From positions 1 to 15,943 of the forward strand of contig CALBCO010000035.1 of NCBI GenBank assembly GCA_937927265.1: 15,943 nt of DNA, in the 5' to 3' direction. Below are positions 1 through 7,573 of the stretch, piece after piece. Made by a program: the position numbers and the translations under genes. This DNA comes from an uncultured Verrucomicrobiae bacterium. GTDB taxonomy: Bacteria; Verrucomicrobiota; Verrucomicrobiia; Palsa-1439. The notes beneath the pieces are model-generated. The model did no database searches. It had not been told where the DNA came from and saw nothing but the letters and a program-made list of their open reading frames with translations. Each line of letters starts with the position of its first letter. Positions within the stretch are counted from its first letter, which is position 1.

Positions 1-956
1 CAGCCGATGAATTCGGCCGCTTGATGCGCGGCCACCGCCAGCACCAAGGCCATGGGGTCCGCCAGCCCCACATCTTCCGCCGCCAAAATCACAATCCGCC
101 GCGCAATAAACCGCGGGTCTTCTCCGGCCACGAGCATCTTCGCCAGCCAATACAACGCCGCATGCGGATCGCTGCCGCGCATGGATTTGATAAACGCCGA
201 GATCGTGTCGTAATGCTCGTCCTCGTCGGCATCATACACCACCGCCTTCTTCTGGATGGACTCCTCGGCCACCGTCTTCGTGACGTGTGCGCCGGGGGAA
301 GTCAATGCGCCGATTTCGAGTGCGTTCAACGCCTTTCGGGCATCGCCGTCGCAGGCGGTGGCAAGGAAATCCAAGGCCTCCTCATCCACCTGATACTTTT
401 CGCGCTCTACGGCCCGGCGCAGCAATGTCTTGATGTCTTCCGGGGTGAGCGGTTTGAGTTGGAAAACCTGCGACCGTGAGACCAACGGCGAGTTGACATA
501 GAAAAACGGGTTATGCGTTGTCGCGCCGATCAACCGCACTGTACCGTTTTCGACATCCGGCAACAGCACGTCTTGCTGTGCCTTGTTGAATCGGTGGATC
601 TCGTCAATGAACAGGATCGTCTTCTGGCCGGTAGTGGTGAGACGGTTCGCCGCTGCGGCGACAACGCGACGGATGTCGGCAACATTGGACTCAACGCCGC
701 TCAGTCGCTCGAATTTGCTCTGCGTGGCATTGGCGATAACTTGCGCCAACGAAGTTTTGCCTGTACCGGGCGGACCGAACAGAATAATGGAACTAATCCG
801 GTCGGCAGTGATGGCGCGCCAGAGAAGTTTGCCGGGGGCGAGAATGTGGCGTTGACCGACGAAATCGTCGAGCGTTTGCGGGCGCATCCGGGTCGCCAAC
901 GGGGCCGTGGTGGCGACTGGCTTTGGCTGCGACTCCGCAAATAAGTTTTCGGTCAT
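1..956 (-). CDS. rarA: Replication-associated recombination protein A (RarA/MgsA), AAA+ ATPase, C-terminus cut by window edge
   Basis: RarA is a clamp-loader-like AAA+ ATPase that acts at stalled replication forks in the cytoplasm. I translated 318 residues. Walker A is GPPGTGKT at about 61-68, Walker B is LFIDEIHR at about 115-122, a sensor-1-like GATTHNP lies near 144-150, and an SPLVSRS arginine-finger region near 156-162. A lid/helical region follows, ending with the VILAAEDVGLADP segment near 289-301 that is typical of RarA. The family is usually about 430-450 residues, so the last quarter (the tetramerisation domain) lies outside the window. The ATG at 956-954 is well supported because an in-frame stop sits at 968-966, 9 bases upstream. 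No Shine-Dalgarno is visible. The gene is separated from pheT by 355 bases and probably has its own promoter. RuvB or a DnaX-type clamp loader is much less likely, given the SGVESNVADIR and VGLADP motifs. Confidence 0.95.
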   Translation of the reverse strand, partial: MTENLFAESQPKPVATTAPLATRMRPQTLDDFVGQRHILAPGKLLWRAITADRISSIILFGPPGTGKTSLAQVIANATQSKFERLSGVESNVADIRRVVAAAANRLTTTGQKTILFIDEIHRFNKAQQDVLLPDVENGTVRLIGATTHNPFFYVNSPLVSRSQVFQLKPLTPEDIKTLLRRAVEREKYQVDEEALDFLATACDGDARKALNALEIGALTSPGAHVTKTVAEESIQKKAVVYDADEDEHYDTISAFIKSMRGSDPHAALYWLAKMLVAGEDPRFIARRIVILAAEDVGLADPMALVLAVAAHQAAEFIG

Positions 957-1236
957 GTTCGCCCGTTACAGTTGTCAACGAGCCGACGCCGCCGGCTGCG
1001 GAAACGAAATACCCCGCCGTAATGCCGTGTGAAACGTTATCTTTGAACCCTATGGGAATAGGGTGCTCTGCCGAATGGTTCCGACTTGCTCGAAAGCGCG
1101 TCTTCCGCACCCGGACTCCGAGCTCCGTTCAAGAACGGTGTTGGCTCAAAGAAGTTTCGTTCACCTCGAACATGGCAGGGTATTCCGAAATCTCCCTACT
1201 TCCAAAGAACACCGGGCGCTCGCGCCCGCCACTGCT
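957..1236 (-). promoter_or_regulatory. Long putative 5' leader of rarA with three small perfect hairpins
   Basis: This is the gene-free stretch between pheT and rarA. If transcription starts near 1230 from the promoter-like sequence just upstream, the rarA mRNA would have a leader of about 275 nt. It contains three perfect inverted repeats: 1213-1228 (7-bp arms, 2-nt gap), 1125-1138 (6-bp arms, 2-nt gap) and 1047-1064 (7-bp arms, GGGA/TCCC loop). A 14-codon reading frame (minus strand, 1173-1129) ends with its stop codon inside the 1125-1138 hairpin. None of the hairpins has a following U-run, so none is a convincing intrinsic terminator. No known riboswitch or tRNA fold was recognised. The leader role is inference from the promoter-like sequence and the hairpins. 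Confidence 0.35.
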
Positions 1237-1265
1237 TTTATAAGCCGCTTCGATTTCGATTTCAA
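1237..1265 (-). promoter_or_regulatory. Candidate sigma-70-type promoter for rarA
   Basis: Read on the minus strand, TTGAAA (1265-1260) is followed by a 17-base spacer and TATAAA (1242-1237). Each hexamer matches the consensus at 5 of 6 positions and the spacing is optimal. It starts only 46 bases after the pheT stop and points towards rarA, with an expected start near 1230. This is a by-eye match without experimental support. Confidence 0.5.
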
Positions 1266-1311
1266 GATACTTCCGTCGTTTTGCACAACTTTTTCAACCC
1301 TGCCGGCCGTG

Positions 1312-3546
1312 TCAGCCCTCACGAATCTCACATTGCACCGCGCGTTGCACCGCGCGTTTCAACTGCTCATGCGCCGCGTTCGCCTCGGCATCGGTCAACG
1401 TCCGATCCGCCGCGCGAAACGTCAGCGAATACGCCAACGACTTCTTTCCCGGTGGCACCGGGTCGCCCCGAAAAATATCAAACAACTCCACGCGCTCCAA
1501 GTGTTTATTTTGCGCCGCTGCAATTGCATCCATGATCGCGCCGTGCGGCACCGCCTCGTCCACAATCAACGCCATGTCCCGTTGAATGGCTGGGAACTTC
1601 GGCAGCTCGCGGTAATGTTTCTCCACCGGCTGCGCTGCCGGAAGTTCCAACTCCGCCAACACTACCTCATCCCGCAAATCCATTTTCCGCGCCTGCACAG
1701 CAGGAATTGTCTGGATCTCCGCCGTCAGCCCCAACTCCTCCAACACGCCTTTCAAATCAAGATAATCTACTTTTTCTGTCCGTTGCCAATCACCGGTCGT
1801 TCGTCGCCCGGTCATTGCCAATCCCAAATGCAGCTTCTCCGTCCCGTCCACCGCGAATACTCGGCCGATCTCGAACAATTTTAGGTCGAATTGGTGCCGT
1901 GACACATTCGTCCGCAGATTCTGCAACAAGCCCGGCAACAACGACGCCCGCAATGCGCCCATGTCCGACGTGAGCGGGTTCTGCAGTCTCAACGGCGCCT
2001 CCGCGACCATGGTTTGATTCAACGCCTCGTGGAAACCGAGCGCCGTCAACACCTGCCGCACGCGCGCCCGGTAATCCCACTGCGCGTCGAACTCCGACAC
2101 CTGCGCCACCGCCGGCAACATTTTGGCCGGCACTTTCTCGACCCCATGAATCCGGCAGACTTCCTCAATCAAATCAGCTTCCCGCTCCAAATCCACCCGG
2201 AACGACGGCACCTCCACTGTGACCGCCTCGCCATCGCTCACGACGTTCAACCCCAACCCGACAAAAATCTTTTTCACGGTTGCCGGCGGCACTTCGATGC
2301 CGAGCAACCGGTTCACCTGCGCGTACCGGCACGTAACCCGGCGACGCTCAATCGGCTTTGCCAACACATCCACAATCCCGGTCGCCACCTGCCCCCCGGC
2401 CAACTGCTGAATCAACGCCGCCGCCCGGTTGCTCGCCCAGACCAAACCTTCGATGTCGGTGCCGCGCTCAAACCGGTAACTCGAATCGCTGACCAACCCC
2501 AATTTCTTGGAAGTTTTGCGGATGTTGGGCGGATGGAAGTGCGCCGCTTCGAGCAACACATCCGTCGTGGCGTCGCTGATCTCCGAATTCTTGCCGCCCA
2601 TGATCCCGGCCAACGCCACCGCCCGTTCCGTATCGGCAATCACCAACATCTCCGCCGACAACTCGTGCTGACTCCCGTCAATCGCCTCGTACCGCTCGCC
2701 GTTCACCGCCCGCCGCACGATCACTTGCCGTCCACGAATCAAATTGTAATCAAACGCATGGAGCGGATGCCCGCTCTCCAGCAACACATAGTTCGTCACA
2801 TCCACCACGTTGTTGATGGAACGCATCCCAACTTTATCCAGCAACGACTTCATCCAAGCCGGTGGAGGTCCGATTTTTACGCCGCGAATGAGCCGCGCCG
2901 TGTACCGCGGACATAACTCAGGTGTCTCGACCTTTACCGTGACATCGTTCGCGCCGCTTTCCGTGATGGCAATCTCCGGCAGCTTCAGCGGATTGCCGGT
3001 CAACGCCGACACTTCCCGCGCAATGCCAATCATGCTCAGCCAATCCGGTCGGTTTGGCGTCACCTCGATGTCGAACACGGTGTCGCCCAGCCCGATATAC
3101 TCGGCAAACTTCTTCCCCACCGGTGCGTCGGCCGGCAGGATGAGCAAACCATCCTCGCCCTTCGGCAGTCCGAGTTCCTCCGCGGAACACATCATGCCTT
3201 GCGACACAACCCCGCGCAGTTTGGATTCCTTGATCGTGAACCCGGCCGCCATCGCCGTCCCCGGCAACGCCAACGGCACCTTGTCGCCCACTTTGTAATT
3301 CTTCGCGCCGCACACAATCTGACGTTCCATCGTGCCGTCGTTGACCCGGCAAACGGAAAGTTTGTCAGCGTTGGGATGTTTCTCCGACGACAAAATCTGC
3401 GCGATGACAACTTGTTCGGGGATCTTCCCGCCGAGTGATTGCACATCCTCGACCTCAATACCGGCATCGGTAAGCTTCTCCGCCAACTCCGATGGCGACC
3501 ATTCAAAGTCAACGTACTGTTTGAGCCAGTTGTATGTGAATTTCAT
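1312..3546 (-). CDS. pheT: Phenylalanine--tRNA ligase beta subunit
   Basis: PheT pairs with PheS as a cytoplasmic (alpha-beta)2 enzyme that charges tRNA-Phe and edits misactivated tyrosine. The 744-residue product shows the usual order: N-terminal helix-strand segment and EMAP-like tRNA-binding OB fold (about 40-150), B3/B4 editing domain (about 210-370, with NNVVDVTNYV and HPLHAFD), B5 (about 400-475), inactive synthetase-like core (about 485-600), and C-terminal FDX-ACB anticodon-binding domain (about 648-744, starting YRELPKFPAIQRDMALIV). The ATG start gives the standard MKFTYNWLK opening. The protein is shorter than the usual 790-810 residues. After VDYLDLKG (593-600) the sequence reaches the ELEL strand too soon, and the HPG-type and G-x-x-G-x-xHP segments found in E. 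coli PheT are not seen. No Shine-Dalgarno precedes the start. Unusually, a rubrerythrin gene lies between pheS and pheT. Confidence 0.97.
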   Translation of the reverse strand: MKFTYNWLKQYVDFEWSPSELAEKLTDAGIEVEDVQSLGGKIPEQVVIAQILSSEKHPNADKLSVCRVNDGTMERQIVCGAKNYKVGDKVPLALPGTAMAAGFTIKESKLRGVVSQGMMCSAEELGLPKGEDGLLILPADAPVGKKFAEYIGLGDTVFDIEVTPNRPDWLSMIGIAREVSALTGNPLKLPEIAITESGANDVTVKVETPELCPRYTARLIRGVKIGPPPAWMKSLLDKVGMRSINNVVDVTNYVLLESGHPLHAFDYNLIRGRQVIVRRAVNGERYEAIDGSQHELSAEMLVIADTERAVALAGIMGGKNSEISDATTDVLLEAAHFHPPNIRKTSKKLGLVSDSSYRFERGTDIEGLVWASNRAAALIQQLAGGQVATGIVDVLAKPIERRRVTCRYAQVNRLLGIEVPPATVKKIFVGLGLNVVSDGEAVTVEVPSFRVDLEREADLIEEVCRIHGVEKVPAKMLPAVAQVSEFDAQWDYRARVRQVLTALGFHEALNQTMVAEAPLRLQNPLTSDMGALRASLLPGLLQNLRTNVSRHQFDLKLFEIGRVFAVDGTEKLHLGLAMTGRRTTGDWQRTEKVDYLDLKGVLEELGLTAEIQTIPAVQARKMDLRDEVVLAELELPAAQPVEKHYRELPKFPAIQRDMALIVDEAVPHGAIMDAIAAAQNKHLERVELFDIFRGDPVPPGKKSLAYSLTFRAADRTLTDAEANAAHEQLKRAVQRAVQCEIREG

Positions 3547-3599
3547 GTGCGCGGAAGTCTAACGGTTTCCTATCCGCACGACAAGCGCCACCTTATAAT

Positions 3600-3615
3600 C
3601 GCGAGCAGGCTCGCG
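3600..3615. repeat. REP-like GC-rich hairpin between rubrerythrin and pheT
   Basis: A perfect inverted repeat with 7-base arms (CGCGAGC / GCTCGCG) around AG lies 11 bases past the rubrerythrin stop and 53 bases before the pheT start. Read on the minus strand as GTAGCCGCGAGCCTGCTCGCG, it resembles the GTAG-type REP elements known in Pseudomonas and other bacteria. Only one copy is seen here. In the mRNA it could stabilise the upstream 3' end or reduce read-through into pheT. No U-tract follows, so it is not a standard terminator. Confidence 0.55.
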
Positions 3616-3626
3616 GCTACAACGCA

Positions 3627-4127
3627 CTATTTCACCGCGACATACTTCTCGGCCGGCAGTCCACATATCAGGCAGGGCACACCGGGGTTGCCGATTTCGA
3701 TATGCCCACACACGGGGCACAGATAGATCTCAGCGCCTTCGAGGTCGTGACCGTCTTTGACGGCTGCCAGCGCCAGTTCATAGAGCTTCGCGTGCACTTC
3801 CTCCGCGCCCAGCGCATAGCGGAACATCGTCTTGGCGCGGTGATTTTCCTTCGTGGCTTGGTCGAGCATCGGCGGGTACATCTCCCGGTACTCATATGTC
3901 TCGCCGGCCACGGCCGCCTGCAAGTTTTCAACGGTTGAACCGACACCGCCCATCGCCTGCAAATGTCCGAGCGCATGGATCGTTTCCGCTTCCGCCGCCG
4001 CGCGAAACAATCGCGCCACCTGCGGGAATCCGTCCTTCTCCGCCTTCTTCGCAAATGCCAGGTACTTCCGATTTGCCTGGCTCTCGCCCGCAAACGCAGC
4101 CTTCAGGTTGTCATGGGTCATCGTCAT
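3627..4127 (-). CDS. Rubrerythrin
   Basis: Rubrerythrins are cytoplasmic non-haem diiron peroxidases that reduce hydrogen peroxide. The 166-residue protein has a ferritin-like four-helix domain with the expected iron ligands: E15 in AGES, the E48-x-x-H51 pair, E76 in AGET with nearby E79, and E109-x-x-H112. A short C-terminal rubredoxin-like domain carries CPVC (137-140) and CLIC (152-155), the 11-residue gap being typical of the compact rubrerythrin rubredoxin module. Length and domain order are normal. The first ATG is used because a good Shine-Dalgarno lies 7 bases upstream. The gene starts 14 bases after the pheS stop and ends 80 bases before pheT, so it is embedded in the phenylalanyl-tRNA synthetase operon. 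The reason for that position is not evident. It suggests exposure to peroxide or fluctuating oxygen, but does not prove an anaerobic host. Confidence 0.96.
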   Translation of the reverse strand: MTMTHDNLKAAFAGESQANRKYLAFAKKAEKDGFPQVARLFRAAAEAETIHALGHLQAMGGVGSTVENLQAAVAGETYEYREMYPPMLDQATKENHRAKTMFRYALGAEEVHAKLYELALAAVKDGHDLEGAEIYLCPVCGHIEIGNPGVPCLICGLPAEKYVAVK

Positions 4128-4134
4128 GTGTTTA

Positions 4135-4141
4135 CCCTTTC
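4135..4141 (-). promoter_or_regulatory. Strong Shine-Dalgarno of the rubrerythrin gene
   Basis: On the minus strand, GAAAGGG ends 7 bases before the rubrerythrin ATG and begins directly after the pheS TAA. It is the clearest ribosome-binding site in the window. Most other starts lack one, so rubrerythrin may be translated at a higher rate than its pheS and pheT neighbours. Confidence 0.75.
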
Positions 4142-5164
4142 TTAGAATTGCTCCAGAAAACGTACATCGTTCTCGGTGAACAAACGGATGTCGGTGATGC
4201 CGTATTGCACCATCGCGAGGCGTTCGATCCCAAAACCGAAGGCCCAGCCAGTGTAGGCATCGTCGGGGTAACCCACCGCCTTGAAAACATGGGGATCAAC
4301 CATGCCACAGCCGGCAATCTCGATCCATTCTTTGCCCCGGGCGCGGAAATGCGGTGTGCTCAGGTCAATCTCGAAGCTCGGCTCCGTGTACGGGAAAAAA
4401 TGCGGGCGAAATCGGACTTGAGTGTCTGGTGATAACAGTTGCTTGAAGAAGAACTCAACGGTGCCCTTGAGATCAGCAACCGACACATTCCGGTCCACGT
4501 ACAGCCCCTCGATTTGATGGAATGTAGGACTGTGCGTCGCGTCGGGATTATCGCGACGGAACACACGACCGGGCGCGATGATCCGAACCGGCGGTTGGTG
4601 CCGGAGCATGGTGCGAATCTGGACTGGCGATGTGTGGGTGCGCAACAGATACCGGCCATATTTCGCGTGCGGCGGCAAATCCACGTAGAGCGTGTCCTGA
4701 ATATCGCGAGCGGGGTGATCCGACGGAGTATTCAAGGCGTCGAAGCAATGCCACTCGTCCTCAATCTCCGGACCGTCTTCGACCGCGAACCCCATGCGCC
4801 GGAAAATGCGAACGGTTTCCTCGAAAATCTGTGTCAGCGGATGCAATCGGCCCAGCCGGTGTCGCCGCCCCGGCAAGGTGGTGTCCATTTGCGATTGCAG
4901 ATGGGAGATGTGTGATTCGAGTTCCTCCTGCCGGGCGGCAAATGCGGTGGCCAGCGTGTTCTTGACTTCGTTGGCGAGTTTGCCAACGCGCGGCTTGTCC
5001 TCCTTCGGCAATCTGCCGAGGGCTTTCAGTACGGCGGTTACCGCACCATGAGTACCGATGTATTTGGCCTTGAGTTGAGTCAACGCCGCCAAATCGGCGC
5101 AGCCGGCCAACGCGGTTTCGGCCTCGACGCGCAGGGTCTGCAATTGTTGTTCGAGTTCGCTCAT
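4142..5164 (-). CDS. pheS: Phenylalanine--tRNA ligase alpha subunit
   Basis: PheS is the catalytic class II synthetase subunit that forms phenylalanyl-adenylate and charges tRNA-Phe together with PheT. The 340-residue protein has an N-terminal coiled-coil arm (about 1-95), class II motif 1 (HPLTQIFEETVRIFRRMGF, 108-126), motif 2 (GRVFRRD with SPTFHQIEG, 199-220) and motif 3 (GFGIERLAM, 310-318). These are typical of bacterial PheS in sequence and length. The reading frame stays open 72 codons further upstream, but that part lies inside the GT9 gene in another frame and has no family resemblance, so I chose the ATG at 5164 that gives MSELEQQLQ. This start lies 8 bases after the GT9 stop and has no clear Shine-Dalgarno, so coupling to the upstream gene is likely. 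Confidence 0.97.
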   Translation of the reverse strand: MSELEQQLQTLRVEAETALAGCADLAALTQLKAKYIGTHGAVTAVLKALGRLPKEDKPRVGKLANEVKNTLATAFAARQEELESHISHLQSQMDTTLPGRRHRLGRLHPLTQIFEETVRIFRRMGFAVEDGPEIEDEWHCFDALNTPSDHPARDIQDTLYVDLPPHAKYGRYLLRTHTSPVQIRTMLRHQPPVRIIAPGRVFRRDNPDATHSPTFHQIEGLYVDRNVSVADLKGTVEFFFKQLLSPDTQVRFRPHFFPYTEPSFEIDLSTPHFRARGKEWIEIAGCGMVDPHVFKAVGYPDDAYTGWAFGFGIERLAMVQYGITDIRLFTENDVRFLEQF

Positions 5165-5172
5165 GCTTGGGG

Positions 5173-6066
5173 TTATAGCAGAAAGGGCTGGACGGCGGCC
5201 AGCACTTGCTCGAGGGTGATGCCGCGAATGTCGCCCGTCGGGGAGCGCAGGACGATGTGGCCAGGGCCGTACGGACCGACCAACGCAGGGTTCGTCGGCC
5301 CAAACAAGGCAATCACCGGAGTGCCCACCGCGGCGGCGAGATGCATCGGCCCGGTATCGTTGCTGATCACGACGGCGCATTGCCGATAGAGTTCGGCGAG
5401 TTCGAATAAATCAAGCTCCCCGGCGAGGTTGCGCGCCCGGTCACGGTTGATCTGCGCAATCCGGTCGCGTTCACTGCGAGCGCCGATCAGCACAACACGT
5501 TCCGCCGGCAGGCGGTCGAGCAGCGCGGAAAAGTTGTCGTCGCCCCAGATTTTGGATTCCCAACGGGCAAGCGGATTGATCGCAATGAAGGCCGAATATC
5601 CGCGAGGCACTGGGGACAACCCCAGCGGAAACTCAACCGGCGAGTCCAGACAACCAAGACGACACGCGACCTGGAGATATCGGTCCACTGCATGGGCAGG
5701 ATGGACCGGAACGATTTCAGTGTAGAACCAGCGCGCTCCTTCGCGGGCGTCGCTCAAGCCCAGACGGCGGGCGGCGCAGGTGGCCAGAGTCATGAGACCA
5801 CTGCGCAGCAATCCCTGCAAATCCACGACGAGATCAAAATGTTCGCGTCGCAATCGGGCCAAAAGCGGGAGCCAACTCGCCATTTCCTGCCGGTGAAACT
5901 CAATCCGCTCATCAATCACCGGACAGCGGCGAAGTAACGAGGACAGGCTGTCGTTGACGAGCCAACTGATGTGCGCCGACGGAAACTGACGGCGAATTCT
6001 CTGGACGGTTGGCAACGCATGGATGACGTCGCCGAGACTGCTGGGTTTGACGATGAGAATCTTCAC
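5173..6066 (-). CDS. Glycosyltransferase family 9 (LPS heptosyltransferase I-like)
   Basis: GT9 enzymes transfer ADP-activated heptose to the lipid A-Kdo core on the inner face of the cytoplasmic membrane. The 297-residue product begins MKILIVKPSSLGDVIHALPT, in which D13 aligns with the catalytic aspartate of WaaC. The second Rossmann domain has the NDTGPMHLAAAVGTPVIALF block (236-255) followed by GPTNP (256-260), which binds the sugar nucleotide. Length is near the lower end of the family. The start codon is GTG, and its GTGA overlaps the TGA of the metallophosphoesterase gene by 4 bases, implying translational coupling. It is followed closely by pheS. The exact acceptor cannot be told; heptosyltransferase I is the nearest described family. 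Its presence supports a Gram-negative outer membrane with LPS. Confidence 0.9.
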   Translation of the reverse strand: MKILIVKPSSLGDVIHALPTVQRIRRQFPSAHISWLVNDSLSSLLRRCPVIDERIEFHRQEMASWLPLLARLRREHFDLVVDLQGLLRSGLMTLATCAARRLGLSDAREGARWFYTEIVPVHPAHAVDRYLQVACRLGCLDSPVEFPLGLSPVPRGYSAFIAINPLARWESKIWGDDNFSALLDRLPAERVVLIGARSERDRIAQINRDRARNLAGELDLFELAELYRQCAVVISNDTGPMHLAAAVGTPVIALFGPTNPALVGPYGPGHIVLRSPTGDIRGITLEQVLAAVQPFLL

Positions 6067-6788
6067 CGTCCCAAGGCAAGCCGTTCCGCCAACGATTCGG
6101 GCAGGCCGACGGCGCGGATTTTCTTCTGCACCGCCTCAATGTCGTACTCAACCCGATGCAGTTCGATGAGGTTGTTGACGAGGTCAAAGGTGACGTAGGA
6201 AGCTTTCGGGTTGCGATCGCGGGGCTGACCAACTGAGCCAACGTTGACAAAGTACTTCTTCCCGACCTCAATTTTGATTTTGGAGTACAGCCCGCCCACA
6301 ATACCCGTCGGACCGCGTACGAACGCCACCGGCACATGGGTGTGGCCGTTGAAGCAAATCGCGGTGCGCTGATAATTGATGCTGGCGGCAGCGGCCAGTT
6401 TGTCGAAGACATAAGCCCATTTTTCGGGCAGGTCGAGCGTGGCGTGAACCATCACAAACGATTCGACATTGCGAGTGTATTTGAGGTCGCGTAACCAGCT
6501 CTTTTCCTCGTCGGTGAGTTGGTCGCGTGTCCATTTGATGCCTTCGCTGGCCATCGGGTTGAATCCGGCCATGTGCAAGTCTTTGGAGCTGTACTCATCG
6601 TGGTTTCCCATGACGACGGGGCAATTTAACCCACGGACCAATTCGAGAACCTCGCGCGGATTCGGGCCATAGCCGACGATGTCGCCCAAGCATACATAAT
6701 GGGTGCACTGTTGCTGTTGACTGTGTGCCAACACGGCTTGGACAGCTTCCAAGTTTGCGTGTAAATCACTCAGGATCGCGTATTTCAT
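6063..6788 (-). CDS. Metallophosphoesterase, YfcE/MJ0936-like (calcineurin-like fold)
   Basis: The family consists of small cytoplasmic dimetal phosphoesterases, several of which hydrolyse phosphodiester model substrates; the natural substrate here is unknown. All metal and phosphate motifs are visible in the 241 residues: D8-x-H10 at the N-terminus, GDIVGYGP (35-42), GNHD (61-64), VHA (114-116) and GHTH (148-151). The GDxVGYGP form is typical of the DNA/RNA-processing-like and diadenosine-phosphatase-like subgroup often annotated as phosphodiesterase. The ATG overlaps the stop of the upstream TPR-like gene (ATGA), and the gene's own stop overlaps the GTG of the GT9 gene. It is therefore translated as part of the operon. 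A role in envelope metabolism would be context inference only. Confidence 0.9.
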   Translation of the reverse strand: MKYAILSDLHANLEAVQAVLAHSQQQQCTHYVCLGDIVGYGPNPREVLELVRGLNCPVVMGNHDEYSSKDLHMAGFNPMASEGIKWTRDQLTDEEKSWLRDLKYTRNVESFVMVHATLDLPEKWAYVFDKLAAAASINYQRTAICFNGHTHVPVAFVRGPTGIVGGLYSKIKIEVGKKYFVNVGSVGQPRDRNPKASYVTFDLVNNLIELHRVEYDIEAVQKKIRAVGLPESLAERLALGR

Positions 6789-7567
6789 GGTTGCATTGCT
6801 TCGGGAAACACTCGCTGTTCCACCGGAATTTGCAATTCATTTTCCAATCGTTTGAGTTCTCGTTCCACCACGCTGGGTAATTGATGCAGCCGGCCGCGGT
6901 CGGCCCACAACATCTTCCAATACTCATAGGCTTGCTGGCGCTGCCCGCATTTCTCCAACGCCCGCGCATACAACCGCCCCACGTAGGTCGGCGCGTTGGG
7001 AAACGCCGCCGCCAACCCAAAGTACTCTGCGGCCCGGCAAAAACCGTCGGACTGCCACTGACTGAGTTTCTGCCAATACAACCAACCCATGGTGAAATAC
7101 AACTCATAACGGTTCGGCACATTCTCAATCCCGCGCACCAACATTTCCCGTGCTCGTTCCTGCCATTCCCGTTCGCGCTTAATGCCGACGGCAGCGGTGC
7201 GGTTGGCTGGGTCGGTCCGCACGGCGTACCCGATGTTCCACGCCAGATGCCATTGCGCCAAATCCCAAAACAATACCGACTGTGGTTGCAACGTCGTCGC
7301 CAACTCGATGTTCCGGTATTGTCGCAACCACTCCTTTCGCTCCCAAAATCCTTGCGATTGAATCCAGACAAAATCCGCCACCACCCCGCGAAACCCCGCC
7401 AACAACGCAATCGCCATCCCCTGTCCCACCGACGCCCGCACCGCCCGCGTCAACGGCGCGCCGCCGTATTTCAGCCGTGTTCGTTCGGCCTCGATGCTCT
7501 GTTCAAGCGGCACCGTCAACACCGCCGGCACCACCAGCACCAACACCACCCAAAGTTTCACCCACAT
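6785..7567 (-). CDS. Trp-rich, membrane-anchored TPR-like protein of unknown function
   Basis: The 260-residue protein has a hydrophobic N-terminus (about 3-20, MWVKLWVVLVLVVPAVLTVP), which is a signal anchor or uncleaved signal peptide. It is followed by a conserved-looking patch GFRGVVADFVWIQSQGFWER (58-77) and helical repeats of TPR type (for example about 96-112, 135-170 and 177-222). Tryptophan is unusually frequent (about 12), often at helix-repeat positions. There are no catalytic motifs. It starts 6 bases after the ABC permease stop, with GAGG just ahead, and overlaps the metallophosphoesterase start by 4 bases. The tight link to the ABC genes suggests that it works at the periplasmic face with the exporter, but this is inference. 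I recognise the general style (hypothetical TPR proteins with an AD-x-x-WI motif), not a named family. Confidence 0.75.
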   Translation of the reverse strand: MWVKLWVVLVLVVPAVLTVPLEQSIEAERTRLKYGGAPLTRAVRASVGQGMAIALLAGFRGVVADFVWIQSQGFWERKEWLRQYRNIELATTLQPQSVLFWDLAQWHLAWNIGYAVRTDPANRTAAVGIKREREWQERAREMLVRGIENVPNRYELYFTMGWLYWQKLSQWQSDGFCRAAEYFGLAAAFPNAPTYVGRLYARALEKCGQRQQAYEYWKMLWADRGRLHQLPSVVERELKRLENELQIPVEQRVFPEAMQP

Positions 7568-7573
7568 CCTGCC

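Noticed and set aside
1060..1140. Serine-tRNA-like stretch on the plus strand (CTCTGCCGAATGGTTCC)
   Set aside because: It has a D-arm-like string, but no matching acceptor stem, no proper T-arm with a seven-base loop, and no CCA end.
1213..1228. Intrinsic terminator for pheT
   Set aside because: The stem is perfect, but no U-tract follows on the minus strand and it lies downstream of a good promoter, so a leader hairpin is more likely.
2014..2916. 300-codon plus-strand ORF inside pheT
   Set aside because: Composition is rich in His, Arg and Pro with no domain; it is the antisense shadow of a confidently identified gene.
5165..5380. 72-codon N-terminal extension of PheS in the same frame
   Set aside because: It lies wholly within the GT9 gene in another frame, is Arg-rich without family resemblance, and PheS normally starts at the MSELEQQLQ-type arm.
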